Assembly: GCF_000350225.1 (NCBI RefSeq)
Contig: NW_005179106.1
Location: 62,001-126,000 of the forward strand
Length of the DNA stretch: 64,000 nt
DNA from: Chondrus crispus
Lineage: Eukaryota > Rhodophyta > Florideophyceae > Gigartinales > Gigartinaceae
Reading direction: 5' to 3'
Part shown: in pieces, positions 1 to 13,458 of the stretch
How the letters are laid out: each line of letters opens with the position of its first letter
How positions within the stretch are numbered: position 1 is the stretch's first letter
The notes under the pieces: model-generated
What the model was told of the DNA's origin: nothing
Databases searched by the model: none
The model's input: only the letters and a program-made list of their open reading frames with translations
Position numbers and translations under genes: made by a program

Positions 1-550
1 AGCCATCGGAGGGCTACGGACACGAGGACTACGGGGACAGCGGGTCGTCAACTTTACCGACGCCTGCATACACGACGGAGTCGTTTTCAGAGCCCACGGA
101 TCCCGTGATGATGTTTCGGGGGCGCGGCCACACGCCGGCGCCGTGCATTCCGATGGAAGACAAGGGTACGACGTTTCGAAGGCCAGGCTGGATGGGAAGG
201 CCGCAACGTCAAGGAAGGCCGCCGGCCCGTGGAGGGCCTAGGACGCCGTATCCCGTCAAGACGCACGGTCTGGTGTGCTATCATTGCTATGAAAAGGGGC
301 ACGCCGCGCCAACGAGCATTCTTTCCCTCCGGGAAATGCACCGAGTTTTGGAAAATTATGAGGCGTTGTCTCCGATGGAGAGGTTAGGGATACCATCGAC
401 GAGTTACCTGAAGGTCAAGAATTGGTTCGATTCGCAGACGGCGAGCACGCCGAGTGCTTCAACGCCGAGGTCGAACCAACCCTTCAGAGGGTCCACCGCG
501 GGGCCCGCGCCGTCGGATGTGAGAAAGATCCCGCAGCGGCAGGAAAACTA
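1..550 (+). pseudogene. gag tail of Gypsy-1 (fossil)
   Basis: The stretch encodes a low-complexity, Arg/Pro/Gly-rich region and a degenerate zinc-knuckle-like segment (CYHCYEKGH). A conserved block resembling the one after the knuckle in the gag of Gypsy-2 follows. It is assigned to gag by its position directly before the protease and by that resemblance. Only the C-terminal part lies in the window. Confidence 0.6.
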
Positions 551-779
551 GAGAGGGGAATCTCGCATGAGTCGCGAGAGGCACAGGGACGACGTACTGT
601 GCCCGGGGCTCAGCCCCGTTCCCCGTCTCTACAGGAAAAATCAGGCCTCGAGGAGGAGGTTGTTGGATTGGTGGATAAGCCCAAAGGGTCAGCTCAAGTC
701 AAGAAAATTTTGAGCCGAGCCCGAGATCATCCGCTGGAAGAAGTTCGAAGACCCTGGTACAGGGTTAAGCGAAGGGAGT

Positions 780-3700
780 GTCACGAGAAGATTTTAGTCC
801 TTGCGCGAAAAAACTACAAAGTTTACGCGGACATCGGACCCACAATTGGATTGATGAGCCGGGTGTTGTCTGTTTTAGACACCGGCGCGGGACTAAACCT
901 TGTGCGAAAATCGGAACTCCCAGCTGGAATGGAATCTCTAGTGTTCTACGGACCGACCCAAAATATTGGCGACGCGAACAATAGGCCACTCCGGACTCTC
1001 GGCACAATTAGAATGCTTGTGAGGCTTGGAAAATTTGTGGCCGCAGCCGAGTTTATTGTATGCGAAAAACTAGCCGTCCCGCTAATTCTAGGCGCGGACT
1101 ACTGTGACCGGTTTGTGGAAGCAATTTATCCAAGGAAGAAAACGGTTGAGTTGGCGGATTTCTCGGAGGTTCCGATAGTTAGGCGGTTCTCGACGAGAAA
1201 AGGGAAGAAGAATCTCGTCCCGGGAGAGGACGAGAATGATGGAAAGGTGGAGCGAATTTCCCCTGAGGTAAAAGTGGCAAGAGCCACGACTATCGAGCCA
1301 GGGACGCAACGCGTCGTGGAATGCACCTCGAAGAGGGCGGGCTTGGTTGTGTTTCAGCCGTACTTGTCGTTGTACGAAAGGCACGGGTTAACGTGCACGA
1401 ATGGTGTCGTTCAGGTTGAGCCTGACAGGCCATTTCGTTTACTCGTTGCGAATTTTAGGACGTACCCTGTCAGGGTGCAAAAAGGCCAAGTGGTGGCAGA
1501 ATTATTACCGCACCCGAGAGCCGCGCTCGAGAGCAAAACCACCATTGGTGAAGTTCTCGGAATTCAAGAAAGGAAGAACGAAAATTTTCCTAATTCCACC
1601 AAGACGCCTACGGGCGAGACAAGATGCGAACCGTCGGATCAAGCGCGCGAGGACCAGCCAGAAGAACGGTCGGCAGGGCTCTCCGCGTCGGCATCTACGA
1701 AGCCGCAACGCAGGATTGAGCCGCCACCGCCGGACGTGGAGGACCTCGACCTGAGCCACGTGCCGGAACGGCTGCGCGAGCGGTTCCGTCGGATGTTGAG
1801 GAAGTATTCAAGGATGTGGGATGGGGCGCTTGGCGAAATTAATACCACCGTCCATCGGATCGAGTTGATCCCCGAGACTCGTCCCATCGCACAAGCCCCG
1901 TATCGGGCCGGGCCTAAAGCCCGCGAAGTAGAAGATGCAGAGGTGCAGAAGATGTTGGAGGCAGGAGTGATAGAACCAGCGCAGTCAGAATGGGCGTCGC
2001 CCGTGTTGCTGGTGCCCCAGCCGGATGGGTCAATGCGTTTTTGCATAGACTACCGCAGGCTGAACGCAGTGACGGTGAAGGACACGTACCCCTTACCCCG
2101 CATGGATGAGTGCCTGGACTCGCTTGGTGACACCAAGGTTTTCTCCGCGTTGGACGCAATTTCGGGATATTGGCAGATACCTATCCCTCAGCGCGACCGC
2201 GACAAGACCGCATTTTCGTGTCACTCAGGACTGTATCGCTTCTCAAGAATGCCCTCCGGGCTAACTAACGCGCCAGCGACGTTTCAGAGAGCAATGGATA
2301 TCCTGCTCTCTCCGTTCCGTTGGAAGTGCTGTTTGGTGTATCTGGACGACATAATAATTTTTAGCAAGTCGTGGGAGGAGCACATCGTGCACGTGGATGA
2401 GATACTTTCTGTATTGGAGAAGGCAGGTGTGAAGCTCAAGCTTCGCAAGTGTGAATTTTTCGTCGAAAGATCAAGTACCTGGGCCATGTCGTTCGGCCAG
2501 GTACATTGGAAGTGGACGCTGCGCGAACCGTCGCATTGGAACAAGTGAGGTACCCTCAAACGCAGACCCAGCTCAGGAGCTTCTTGGGACTTTGTAATGT
2601 CTACCGCAGATTCGTTCCGCATTATGCGAAAATCATGCATCCGCTCAATCAACTGTTGAAGAAGGGACAACCGGTCCAGTTGGAAGGATTCGACGAACCG
2701 TGCCAGAAAGCTTTTCATAAGCTCAAGGACGCCATCTTGGCACCGCCGGTGTTGACGCTGCCGAAGAAGGACCTACCCCACTCGGTAGATACCGATGCAA
2801 GCGACTACCAAATAGGCGCTGCACTATTTCAAACACACCCCGGATGCGCAACGCAAACCCATCGGGTTCTTTTCAAGAACGTTAGCCGCAGCCGAGAGAA
2901 ACTATTCTGTATCAGAAAAAGAATGTCTAGCGGTAATTTGGGCCGTACAGACTTTAAGACCATATCTATATGGCGAGCACTTCGTCGTGCATACCGACCA
3001 TGCCTCATTGAGGTGGTTGATGAACGTAACCGACCCCAGCGGGAGATTAATCCGATGGAGGCTACGCCTCTCGGAATTCGATTTTGATATCAAGTACAAA
3101 AAGGGAAAGGCTAACAGCCAGGCGGACGCTTTGTCAAGGTTGCAAACCGCAGGAGAAACCGTCGACGAAATCGACGACGAAATCCCTTGCTTTATGGCCG
3201 AACCGGCCGAGGGTACAGTGGAGGACGAGGAAAGTATTGACGCGGCAGACGACATCCTCGCTCTTGAGGGGGGAACCGCCCCTGATCGCCTCGATCAATT
3301 CCAAGCTGTCACTCCGGAGGAGCTCATTCGCGAGCAAGCCATCGACCCCTTCTGCAACCGCATCACGGAAGAAATGGACGCCGGAAAGGTGAGAACTTTC
3401 AGCACGGAGACCGAGGAACTCGAAGGAACTCTATGCCGTACCGCGGCGGAGTTTGTACAAGTGGTAATACCACAATCGTTAAGAGACCGCGTCCTAGGGT
3501 TGAGCCACTACGCAAAATTGGCAGGCCACCCGGGAGGCAGGAAACTTTACAAGACTTTGAGAAGGTATTTTTATTGGCCTACGATGGCCCTAGACAGCTA
3601 CGCAGACGCGAAGAATTGCGCCGCATGTGCGCGGGAAAGGGTGAAGTTAAGAAAAAACACGAAGGAAATGAAGCTGTTCACGCCCAAAGCGCCGCTGGAA

Positions 3701-4330
3701 TTTGTCGCCATCGAAATCCTCGGCGAGCAAATTACAACTAAGCGAGGAAATCGGTATATTCTCGTGATCAGCGATCGATACTCGAAACTGGTACGAACCG
3801 TACCGTTGAAGAAGATATCAGCTGCGCACATCGCACAAGCCTTCGTTCACCATTGGGTATTCGTGTACGGACCGCCGGTCAAGCTGCTGTCCGACAATGG
3901 AACACAGTTCACGGCCCGGTTCTTTCAGAACGTCCGTCGAATTCTCGGCATCCGCAATGTGTTCACGACTACGTACCACCCGCACGCCAACGGCCAAGTT
4001 GAGAGATTTAACCGCACGCTGACTTCCGCGTTGCGAAAATACGTTGGAGAGCACCCCAAGGACTGGGACTTATTTAGCGACGCTGTGACGTTCGCCTACA
4101 ACACACGAGTTCATCGAACTACGAACATTGCGCCCTTAGAGCTGGTGTTGGCTCGGGCGCCGAGAAACATTGCGTTACAAGCGCAACCAACATTGGAGAA
4201 TTTCAGCTCGTCACGAGCATACTACCTGAAATGGCAGGCGTGGCTGGAGAGCCTAATGCGAGGCGCCGATATGGTACGGCTATACGCCCGAGGACGCGAC
4301 GTGGGAGCCCATTGAGCAATTACCCCGCAG
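780..4330 (+). pseudogene. pol region of Gypsy-1: protease, RT, RNase H, integrase (fossil)
   Basis: The retropepsin motif LDTGAG lies near 875-892. The reverse transcriptase core contains FCIDYRRLN near 2040 and YLDDII near 2340. RNase H motifs occupy about 2720-3130. The integrase zinc-binding region is near 3520-3630, its core (LSDNGTQF, HPHANGQVERFNR) near 3890-4015, and a chromodomain-like TWEP motif near 4300. The domain order defines Ty3/Gypsy, and the chromodomain-like tail suggests the chromovirus branch. The region is broken in several places. It is close to the Gypsy-2 pol in organisation but clearly a different family. Confidence 0.85.
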
Positions 4331-7300
4331 TGCGGCCGTCACGTATTTCCGGAGGAAGAAACTGCCCCTCCCGCCGCAAGTCGCACGGGCGAGACCAGGA
4401 TGAGCTCCATACGCAATGTGATGATGGAAAGCGAAAAGAAGACGCGAGCCGCAACCAGTTTCCTATGTTTTTACCTTCTTAACTATTCTGTTTCGTTTTT
4501 GATTTTTTTGGTTGTTTTGTTTTTTATGTTTGTTTTCCCTTCCCGAGACGCACCTAGGTCGGTCATTCCGGAAGGATCGTGCGTAATGTCAGAAGAACAC
4601 GACAGGCGCCCAAGGGCGACAAGGGACTGCGAACCGCCGATCGTGATTAAGGCTACACGCTGTATCTCGAGTCGAGGAAGGAGAGGACGGATCGCGTGAA
4701 AGAAGTTCAGAGAGACAAGTGTCGCGAGGAAAAACGCGGAACACAGAAGGGTTGTGTGAATTTTAACAATGATCCGGGAACGACTCTGACGATTGAGAGG
4801 CATAGGGCGTTAAGAAAGGCGTGAAGTCGAGTTCGAGAGACTAGGACGGCCGGCAACACACCACCAGTGTCGCCCACGCCCAGAATGAGTCGAATAGAAG
4901 CCCTGATGGGAACGTCGTTGACGTACAGCGATCGATCGTGCGATACCACGCCTAGCGTTTGTCTGATTCTTTTGTCGTTAATTCTTTTTTTTGTTTTGTG
5001 TCGCGCAGAAGGACGCGCACGGAAGCGAGAAAGGGTAAATTCCTGTCGACAAGACAATCTCCCGTAGTTCGCGGGGGAGCCAAAAGGGATAACGCCGAGT
5101 CGGTCGGAATGCTGTCCCGCGCAGGAAGAACGAGAAGGTGTGGAAAAGAGGCAGTTGAAATGCGCGGGCACGGGCACGTGAACGAGACGAATCAAGAGGA
5201 CGTGGACGATGTGAAGCGCACCGCGGAGAGAGAGAGTAGCGATAGTCGCCGGCATCGCGATCACAGGAAATGAGAGAAGGAAACTGGAATGAGTTAGGCG
5301 ATTCTGCATCGGACCCCCTCACATGAATGAGGCAGCGCGCGCTGCCATGCCATGAAATGGAAAAATTTACTGTAGTCTCAGGCTGAGGTAATACACCTCC
5401 TTGGATGCGATCACGCGCTGCCGCCGCGCGCACGTGAAGGGACGTTTGGATCAGTGATCCACCCTCGTGGGACATGATTTAATCAAAAAAATGGGGATGT
5501 CGGCAGGGAGCTGCTGGACGGGCGGTGAAAGTTGAAAATTGAACACTGGTCAGTCTTCGAAATTTTAATCAAAATTAAGGGAAGGTACGGAACATGTCGG
5601 TCATACGAGAACGGGCTGTCGCTAGCTATAGCCAAAGGCACGAGTATCCGAGGCCGTCCGGCAGCACCGTCACCAACCCTCGCGCGCGACGCCGACCACA
5701 ACACCGAACAACGACGTCGTCAAACCCGTTTCAAAGGCGTTGACTACGATCGAGAGACTAAGAAATCGACGCACGGCGAGCGGGAGGGTTCCCCCACGTG
5801 TAAATCTCGGAACGACCGCATACCATCGGATACGCACACCGGCATAGGAGCCATCCCCCCTCTCCCCAAAAACCGCGACTATTTCTGTTCGCAAAAAGCC
5901 TCGTCGCTCGCAGCGGCGAACGGAAGACGAAAGAAAGAAGGGGAACGGAACGTTATTTATTTATTCATGAGAGGATCGAGAGTCTCGCGCCTTCTTCCTC
6001 CACGGATGTCCAGGAGGAACATTGAGGAAAGGACGAATCCAACGGAGAAGAAAGTGTCGCTCAACGAGCTTGTGACCGACAATCTGTCTGATGCTTGTAG
6101 CGACTGACGTCACCAAGCTCACGTCCTTGTTTTTACCCCGAGCGATCCACCATGGCAATTTTCTTTCCTGTTCTTTGACTCCCTTTCTAGCTGTCTGTTT
6201 TTTTATTTTCTGCTCTACGTTTGTTTGCCTGTTTACTTTTTTCTTTGTGAAAGCGGAATACATCCTCGCGCCGCGACGTCCACGCGCAAGACTAGGACAA
6301 CTAAAAGGGCGCCGATCCCGACGAGACCCCCACGTTGGAGGGAGATAAGAAGGTGGATCCAGGCCTATACGCACGACGTGTGGACACGACAAGTTATGGC
6401 AGGAATTGCCTGGTTCAGTCGAAACCCCCGGATTGCTACAGTAGTGTATCCGACGGACCATGCAGGGAAGGCGCTTGGCGCTGACCACGAGCGACAGATT
6501 GGGGACAGAAACTCGTCAAGCAGGGAGAAGTTGTGTTTCTTTCGTTTTCGCTTTTGGCTTTGTCTTGCTTCGCCCTATTCTATTTTTTGACGTCGGAGAC
6601 GCGATTGCGTCCCTCGGACGCTGACCGGCAAGACCACAAGGTCCCCGAAGGAAGGAAGAGAGCGATCTCCGAACCGACGTATCGTTGCCGTACGGTTACT
6701 ATTTTAATGTGAAAATTACAAGTCATCCGTTGACCTGGGAGAAGGAAGGGTTAAATGGGGGTAAAATGTGCAACAGCCCTGCAAGGCAGTCAGACAAAAA
6801 AACTGACTAAGTCCGGAGTGGCTACGGCTCATGTCTACGATCGAGGAATTGTCCGAGGATGCGCAACACGGAAACGTACAACGAGTAGGAGGGCAGCCGC
6901 ACCAATTCTCCCCCGCGAGACGGAGAGAATGCAGAGCCCGTGGAGATTACGTGGAAGAATTATCGCAGCTTCGCTCAGTTCTTTTTTGTTTTGTTTCGTG
7001 TTTTTGTCGTGTGAATTGAGCACCAGGGCATTTGTTGAGAACGTTAGTCCACTCCCTGGGTAATCTAATATTGAATTGAATGACCCGCGTTATTTGATTT
7101 GCTCACTACAGTGTACGTTTCTAATACTTTCAAAGAAAAGGGTTCGTGGAATTGAGGAGATAATTAAAGAGAAGGAAGAAGGGATCGCGGATCGCAACGA
7201 GAGCAGGGGAGCGCCGGACGAAGGGTAACTAATCGCCAACAGGCCAAAACTGGGATCGACTCTCGCTTTGACCGTCCGAACGGACGAGACGCAAAGGGAC

Positions 7301-8913
7301 CAAGTTCCGATCGTGTTAGAAGGCTGGCTGATTTTTGTTTGTTGTGTGTGGCTACGGATAGAAGGCTGGAGAACAAAAGGGAAAGGTGCACTACGCACCT
7401 CCCCGGGGGAGCACATCGTGATGTCGACATCGATCCGATGGGACGAGCCCTTGTGGACTCACACATTCGAAGACGTCTAAACTTTACTGTGTCACAGCCG
7501 CGACGTGTTGGATAAAGAGGAGGAAAAAGGAAATCGAGGGAAAGGAAGACGTTCGTGTTGGATAAAGAGGAGGAAAAACTTGGAAAGTCATGGAGAGGAC
7601 AGTGGCCCAACGAGAACCTGAGACATCTCTGCAACACAAGCGCGTATCACTCCGATCTAGACATGGGACACAGAAACACTCCGACCCACGTACGTGAGCT
7701 ACGGCTCTGAGGTAAGAAAAAAAAGGGGGAAACCAAGTGGCTCAGTGCAAGGATTACGGGGGAGTCTCGGCGTGTCGGTCCATCATGCGAAAAGTGTGCC
7801 GAGACGGACGTGACTGTAGAGACGAGTTTACGTTTCTGATTATTGTCACTTGGTGACTACAGGGGGAAATGAATGGGGAAAACAAGACGATTAGACGAAA
7901 GCAGAAAATCCCTGCGCGCCAACAAACTTAACTTCGGCGTGCTGAAGGGATATTCTCCAACGGAATTCAGAAGACAACCGTCGGCGACAGTACGCCCGAA
8001 CAGGGAACAAAGGAGCGCGGAGGTAAGTGCGCGGTGCTAGGAGGGACCCGGATCGCGCGTGACGGGAGCTCAGGTAGGAGATTTTGCAGATGATGAGTCA
8101 CACAGGATAGAGAGGCCTCAAGGACTACTGCTTAATCTGAGGACACGCGCCGATGTGGCTCGAACTGGAGGAAATGGGGAGAGGTAATCAGGACCACTCC
8201 CCAGTAATGGAATGGAGGGAAGGTCTGTCCCGTAGGCCCCCGAACGAGGTCGACAGGACGTGGCTACACGTGACGGCAATGATGGGGTCGGCTGCGACGA
8301 CCGGTGGACGGACGGGACGGGGAGCTTTGAGATTAATCGGGATGCGTGGCCGGAGATAGAGGTCGTACAGAGGGAGCCACAGAGTTGCGCGCAAGGCAAG
8401 GGGAGGACAGGAGAGAAGGCCTGGAGGATAGGTGTACTTCAAGAGGACCGGCACTCAGTAGAGGACAGTGTTGGAGAGAGGCATATCGACGGACAGGGGA
8501 ATGAGGATTGAAGCCCGGATGGAAAGCCGGATCAGACATACTGATGATAAGGTTCCGTAGCCGGGGCACCAAAGGAAGACCTCGGGCGCGCGGGGCTTAC
8601 CTGGTAAGCACACCTCGTCGGAATTAGGAACAGGGACGTTGTCCGCTTGCAGATCGGGTGGATTCGACGCGTGGTTGGGAAGGAGGGTCAATTAAAGATA
8701 TACGGAGAGGGTTTTCGTCTTGCCCTTGCTTACGCACACCGCGAGGGAATCGCAAGACGGGAAGTGAATGAAGCAGAAAGACGGTACGAGATGATCGTGG
8801 GTCGGAGACATGATGCTCGACGAAAGTGCGAGTTAGGAGAACGAGGCAATTTTAAGTTGATGTTGCGTAGCGCAAGGGCGCTCAGAAGGGGGATATGTAG
8901 TGCAATAGGCACC
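4331..8913 (+). other. 3' non-pol region of Gypsy-1
   Basis: About 4.6 kb follow the pol region with no recognisable protein on either strand. The sequence is purine-rich on the plus strand and is interrupted by short T-rich tracts (about 4486-4540, 4975-5000, 6195-6250, 6536-6590, 6980-7013, 7326-7350). It matches in position and length the long 3' extension of Gypsy-2, but no antisense reading frame of comparable length survives here. Its role is unknown. Confidence 0.5.
7504..7578. repeat. two-copy 25-bp direct repeat, period 50
   Basis: A 25-bp sequence beginning CGTGTTGGATAAAGAGG occurs at 7504-7528 and again at 7554-7578 with no mismatch seen by eye. It lies inside the 3' region of Gypsy-1 and probably arose by slippage. 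Confidence 0.8.
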
Positions 8914-8934
8914 TGAGAAGGGGGGTGAAAAGAG
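8914..8934 (+). other. probable polypurine tract of Gypsy-1
   Basis: An uninterrupted purine run apart from one T (GAGAAGGGGGGTG followed by AAAAGAGA) stands directly before TG at 8935. Purine runs immediately 5' of TG mark the start of a 3' LTR in Gypsy elements. Confidence 0.5.
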
Positions 8935-9830
8935 ATGAAAATGATTGGGTATGACAAGCAAAAGTGGAAATCATTTCACTTTATTATTTTAATTATTAAG
9001 TTTAATTAGTTGCATATTAGTTATTTAACATTAGATTAGATCTAGGATCTAGCGCCGAGAGCTACTGTAGTGGCTCCGGCGGGGCAATATATACCTTAGC
9101 CCTCTGACCACCAAGTCAGTAAAGGTAACCCGAGTTGCCGGAGTTGAATGTCGCCTTGGTCGAAGTCCGTCTCTACCAAGACGCTCCCTTTTTCCTAAGC
9201 CTACGGCATCCTCTATCGCTCGGGGTTCCTTTTTCTCTTTCCGTTATTTCCCTATCCTTTTCTATCTCTAATTCTACCTATTTTTCCCTTATCTTGTGTT
9301 GGTGCTATCGGCCTCGGTTGCGACCGAACCGGTGTAGGTGTTTCGAGCCATCGGGCGGCACGGTTGACGTAGCGCTGCCACTTTCGTTTCATCCCGTCGG
9401 GCTGCGTTGCGACGCCCCCGTCGAAGGCCTTGTCGCGTTACAAGGTGTCGAAGAAGCTCAACGAGCATTGGCCTTACAACCCAGTGGAACCGGGGTACCT
9501 ACGTACGCGCGCCACTCCACACTCGTCGAGCAGATCTCTTCGCAAGTCTCTACCACACCGATCCCGGGCCGGGCTATTTCTCTGTGCCCCCCCCCCCCTC
9601 AGGGATCCGAGCTACTACGAGTCGCAAGCTCGTTTAAACGGAGAAGGGAGAGTCGGACACTCCGTAGCGCTGTGCTATCGGCAGTTCTTCTTTTTGTTGC
9701 TGTTGTTGTTTTTGCTGGACCATCGGACCGCGGTCTCTGCCCGACAGGCGCATTGCACTACAGACGGCGCATGCTGATGCAAGGGTCGCATACAGCGTGA
9801 CGCATACACTGAATACTCACGTAAGTACAT
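8935..9830 (+). repeat. putative 3' LTR of Gypsy-1
   Basis: The segment begins with TG after the purine tract, is AT-rich at first, and contains a TATA-like element (AATATATA near 9086-9093). A pyrimidine-rich stretch (9190-9300) follows. No second copy lies in the window, so both the identification and the right end are inferred. No host gene is seen in it. Confidence 0.4.
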
Positions 9831-10339
9831 GTCTCTTGTGAGAAATACTTGTTGTACTTTTAATTCACATGTACTGTACTCGGACACGCGCCGGACCGTA
9901 TGTAGGCTGCGTGTACAAGTGTACGTACACGCAGCAACCTGGCGATGTGTACATGTGTACACCGCACACAAGTGTCCAGCGCCAAGGCCACCCGTAATTA
10001 CCCATTACAACCATGGTGAACAACTTGAAACCCCCAAAATGATGTAATTAAAACGTATACCGCCCATTCAAGATATATCACCAGCATGACTGCATATAAG
10101 TGGACAACAACAGACCAATAGAATTGCAGCATTCGAACCGACACCCAATAGATTTGCAGTATTGCCTGTGTAGCCCTATAACGGTTCGGGCCAAATGCAA
10201 ATTTTCGGCATTTATGCAAATTTGCATAACCCTCCAAAAGTCCACTTTCGTCCCCAGAACCCTAAAATCTGAGGCTTTACACGTGTCATGTCCTGATATA
10301 GGGTGAGGGTCCGGACCGTCGAGTCATGTACACGTGTCG
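9831..10339. other. unassigned stretch between Gypsy-1 and Copia pol
   Basis: No protein is recognised. The stretch is rich in alternating GT/AC words, has two CACGTG boxes (near 10280 and 10331), and holds a 16-bp perfect palindrome (TATGCAAATTTGCATA, 10213-10228). A 22-bp imperfect direct repeat is present (ACCAATAGAATTGCAGCATT near 10112 and a relative about 36 bp later). It may be the decayed 5' part or LTR of the Copia element, whose gag and protease are missing at this point. Confidence 0.4.
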
Positions 10340-13300
10340 CGCGATTTTGCACTTTCCAGATAACAGCATGTGGTCACACATTTTCAATATGCAAATTGTC
10401 AAACGTCTTGCATGTCCCTGATTTCGGATACTCGCTACTGTCTGTTAGCCAAACGGTTTCAAAGGGTTTGCAAGTGTCATTTGAAAATGAGAAATGCCGC
10501 GTTACTGCAGGACCAACTGTAGTTTCCACAGCGAGTCAAGTTGGGGATTTTTACATACTTGACGTCATGAATGAAACCTTTTCTGCTCACGTAGTTACCC
10601 TGCAGATGCTACATGAACGCATGGCCCATGTTAATGTACGAGGAATCGGATCAATGATTCACAATAATGTGGTAAGTGGCATCAACGTTCGTCAAAGCGA
10701 TGTCATCGGTGCAATGAATCCGAAGTCTGACAATCACCTTCTCATTTGTCCTGCGTGTGTGTTTGGCAAAGCAACGCGATCAGTAATCCCAAAACAGCGA
10801 TCATCGTCTCGAGCACAGAACTGTCTTGACTTGGTGCATTCTGATGTCTGCGGTCCACTTGAAGTACAGTCAGTTGGTGGCTCGAGATACTTCATTACAT
10901 TTGTAGATGATCACCCGAACTGGGTTGTTGTGTACACGATGAGAAATAAATCTGAGGCGTTTGCAAAATACAAGTTGTATGAAAAGTTGGCCCAAACGCA
11001 CACTGGTCGCAAAGTAAAAGTGCTCCGCCCTGATCGAGGGGGAGAGTACTTGTCGACGGAATTCAAGTCGCATTTAGATTTAAACGATACGCAGCACCAA
11101 CTCAAAACGGTGTTGCTGAACGTTTAAATCGAAATTTGGTTGATCTTGTCCGCTCTATGCTTTCTCATAAACAGGTCAGTAAGCGATTCTGGGCCGAGGC
11201 TCTTGCCACTTCGGTATGTGTACTCAATCGAGTTACTTCACGCGCTTTGCCCGTTAATACAACCCCGCACCACATTTAGATGAATTCCACTCCAAATGTT
11301 GGCCATTTGCGAGTATTTGGGTAAAAGTGTTGGTATACATTACCAAAATTAGAGCTCCGTAAGCTGGACTTGCGAGCACGTGAAGCGATGTTTCTTGGGT
11401 ACTGGCAATGCAGTAAGGCATACAAACTTTGGGACGGAGAGTTGAATAAAATAGTTGTGTCACGGGATGTCAAGTTTGATGAATCGACATGTGGGATGCA
11501 TGACATTCCTGCACACGAAAGTGATTCAATCAACTCTGATGTTGACGTTGTATTGCTCGGTGACGACAATGGGAATACAGCTGATACCCCAAATACGGAT
11601 GAGGTTGGTTCTGAAGAGGACGAAGTTTCGGAGGAGGTTCTTGAAAACGATGGCCTCACTCTGTAAGTGAGAACGATGAAGATGAAGATGATATACCAAC
11701 TGCCGTCGAAACTCCGAATATCACCCATCCAACTCCGACTCCAGCTGTACGAAGATCGTCTCGAGTCAGCAGACCTCCTGCGTCATGGTGGAGGAGCAAC
11801 GTTGCAGCTGCTCTTCTTTCACATGCGCATGTCGCTATTGAAGGTCCCCAGACTTTCAACCAGGCAACCAACGGTCCTAGAGCTGCATTTTGGCAGACCG
11901 GCATTGACAAAGACCTTGCCTCGCAGACTAAGAATCGGACTTGGAAACTTGTTCCTCGATCTGAGGCGTCAAACATCTTGACATCTCGATGGGTTTTCAA
12001 TGTTAAGCAACTGCCTGATGCAAATGGCAATATAGTTGAAAGTGCAAAAGCCAGACTTGTTGCTCGTGGATTCCAGCAAGTGCAAGGTCTTGACTATACT
12101 GAGACATATGCCCCTGTCATAAAGTTTACCACTATTCGTCTACTTCTTGCCTTAGTTGCTCATTACGACCTCGAACTTCATCAGATGGATGTCGTGACTG
12201 CGTTTTTGAGCGGCGACTTGGATGAAGACATCTACATGGAGCAACCCGAAGGGGGCATTGACAAAAGCAAAAGTGACCACGTGTGTAAACTTTTGAAAGC
12301 ACTTTACGGTCTTAAACAAGCACATCGTCAATGGCATGCCAAAGTGGATGATTTCTTAATTGGTGAATTGAGATTCGAGACTTCGCGTAGTGATCTTTGT
12401 CTCTACATTAAACGCATCGGTAACACTATCATGCTGATTGCACTTTATGTCGATGACTTGTTACTCGCCGGTAGTGATATCGATGCCATCAAATGGATGA
12501 AGGGGGAGCTTAATAAACGGTTTGAGATGAAAGACCTTGGTGAAGCAAAAGTCTACATTGGTCTTGAAATTCAAAGGGATCGCACCGACAAGACGTTGAG
12601 TCTCACTCAAACTAACTATGCATCAAAAGTGCTTGAGCGTTTTCGAATGTCAACGTGTAATCCATGTCTGACTCCCATGGAACAAGGTCACACAACCACG
12701 ATTTCAACCGAAAACAACTCCGAAACAAATGTACCGTATCGTGAGGCAGTGGGACTCCTTATGTACTTGATGGTTGGCACTCGTCCAGACTTGGCATATG
12801 CGATTGGAAAGCTTTCTCAGCATTCTGCCAACCCATGTGAGTCACACTGGGCAAGTGTGAAACGAGTAATGCGACACGTGCAAGGGACTCGAAACTAAGG
12901 AATCGTGTTTGACAATAAATCCAAATCGCCGGAGTTGTTCGGCTTCAGTGATGCTGACTGGGCCGATTGTTCAGACTCTCGCAAGTCGACCAGCGGATAT
13001 GTTTTCAAGTTCTGCGGTGGAGCGATCAGTTGGAGTTCCCGGAAACAGACTGTGGTTGCAACTTCGACGTGTGAGGCTGCGTACATTGCACTATGTGAAG
13101 CCTGTAAGGAGGCAACTTGGTTGCGTCAAGTGGTTGCTGATGTTCTTCGACTTGATTCTGATCCCACGATTATGATGGGGTGTGACAATGCAGGGACGAT
13201 TTCGCTTGCCCAGAATGAATCGGTCAACCGTCGTGACAAACACGTGTATGTGAAATACCACTATCTACGAGATGCAATTAAGAGAAACGTCATATCTTTG
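10340..13300 (+). pseudogene. Copia pol region: pre-integrase, integrase, RT, RNase H (fossil)
   Basis: The GAG-pre-integrase segment (LHERMAHVN to CPACVFGKATR) is near 10605-10780. The integrase core starts near 10830 (DLVHSDVCGPLEV). The reverse transcriptase block lies about 11980-12700 and includes ARLVARGFQQ and ALYVDDLLLAG. RNase H (SDADWADC to KHVYVKYHYLRDAI) is about 12945-13280. This order is diagnostic of Ty1/Copia. The region is a fossil with several breaks, and it is cut by the Gypsy-2 insertion at 13300. Confidence 0.88.
13296..13300. repeat. target-site duplication of Gypsy-2 (left copy, CTTTG)
   Basis: CTTTG lies directly before the 5' LTR and is repeated at 27467-27471 directly after the 3' LTR. 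Five base pairs is the usual duplication for Gypsy integrases. Both copies are inside the Copia RNase H region, which shows the order of insertion. Confidence 0.9.
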
Positions 13301-13362
13301 TGTGGCACAACGGCGGTTCGCGATTAGATTTAGATCAGAGCAATACGAACCACACACGCGCA

Positions 13363-13458
13363 CACGTGTACCCCCACGTGTACGGAGGACGCGCGAACAC
13401 ACGCGTACACGTGTAGGAGGCGCGTACCACCGCGCGCACCGTACGCGTCTCACACGTG
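13363..13458. promoter_or_regulatory. cluster of four G-boxes (CACGTG) in the Gypsy-2 LTR
   Basis: CACGTG occurs at 13363, 13375, 13408 and 13453, three of them as part of ACACGTGT. G-boxes are bound by bZIP and bHLH factors in plants and algae. Their position upstream of the TATA-like segment fits an LTR enhancer. They are also present in the 3' LTR copy near 26866-26962. Confidence 0.5.

Larger units (their letters stand above)
1..9830 (+). mobile_element. Gypsy-1: chromovirus-like LTR retrotransposon fossil, left end outside window
   Basis: This is a Ty3/Gypsy element entered from the left edge in the gag tail. The parts run in Gypsy order: gag, protease, reverse transcriptase, RNase H, integrase, then a chromodomain-like tail, followed by about 4.6 kb without recognisable protein and a probable polypurine tract and 3' LTR. 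The 5' LTR is not in the window, so the age cannot be read from LTR divergence. The protein region is broken, with several breaks. The right boundary near 9830 is only an estimate; no target duplication can be tested. Confidence 0.8.
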
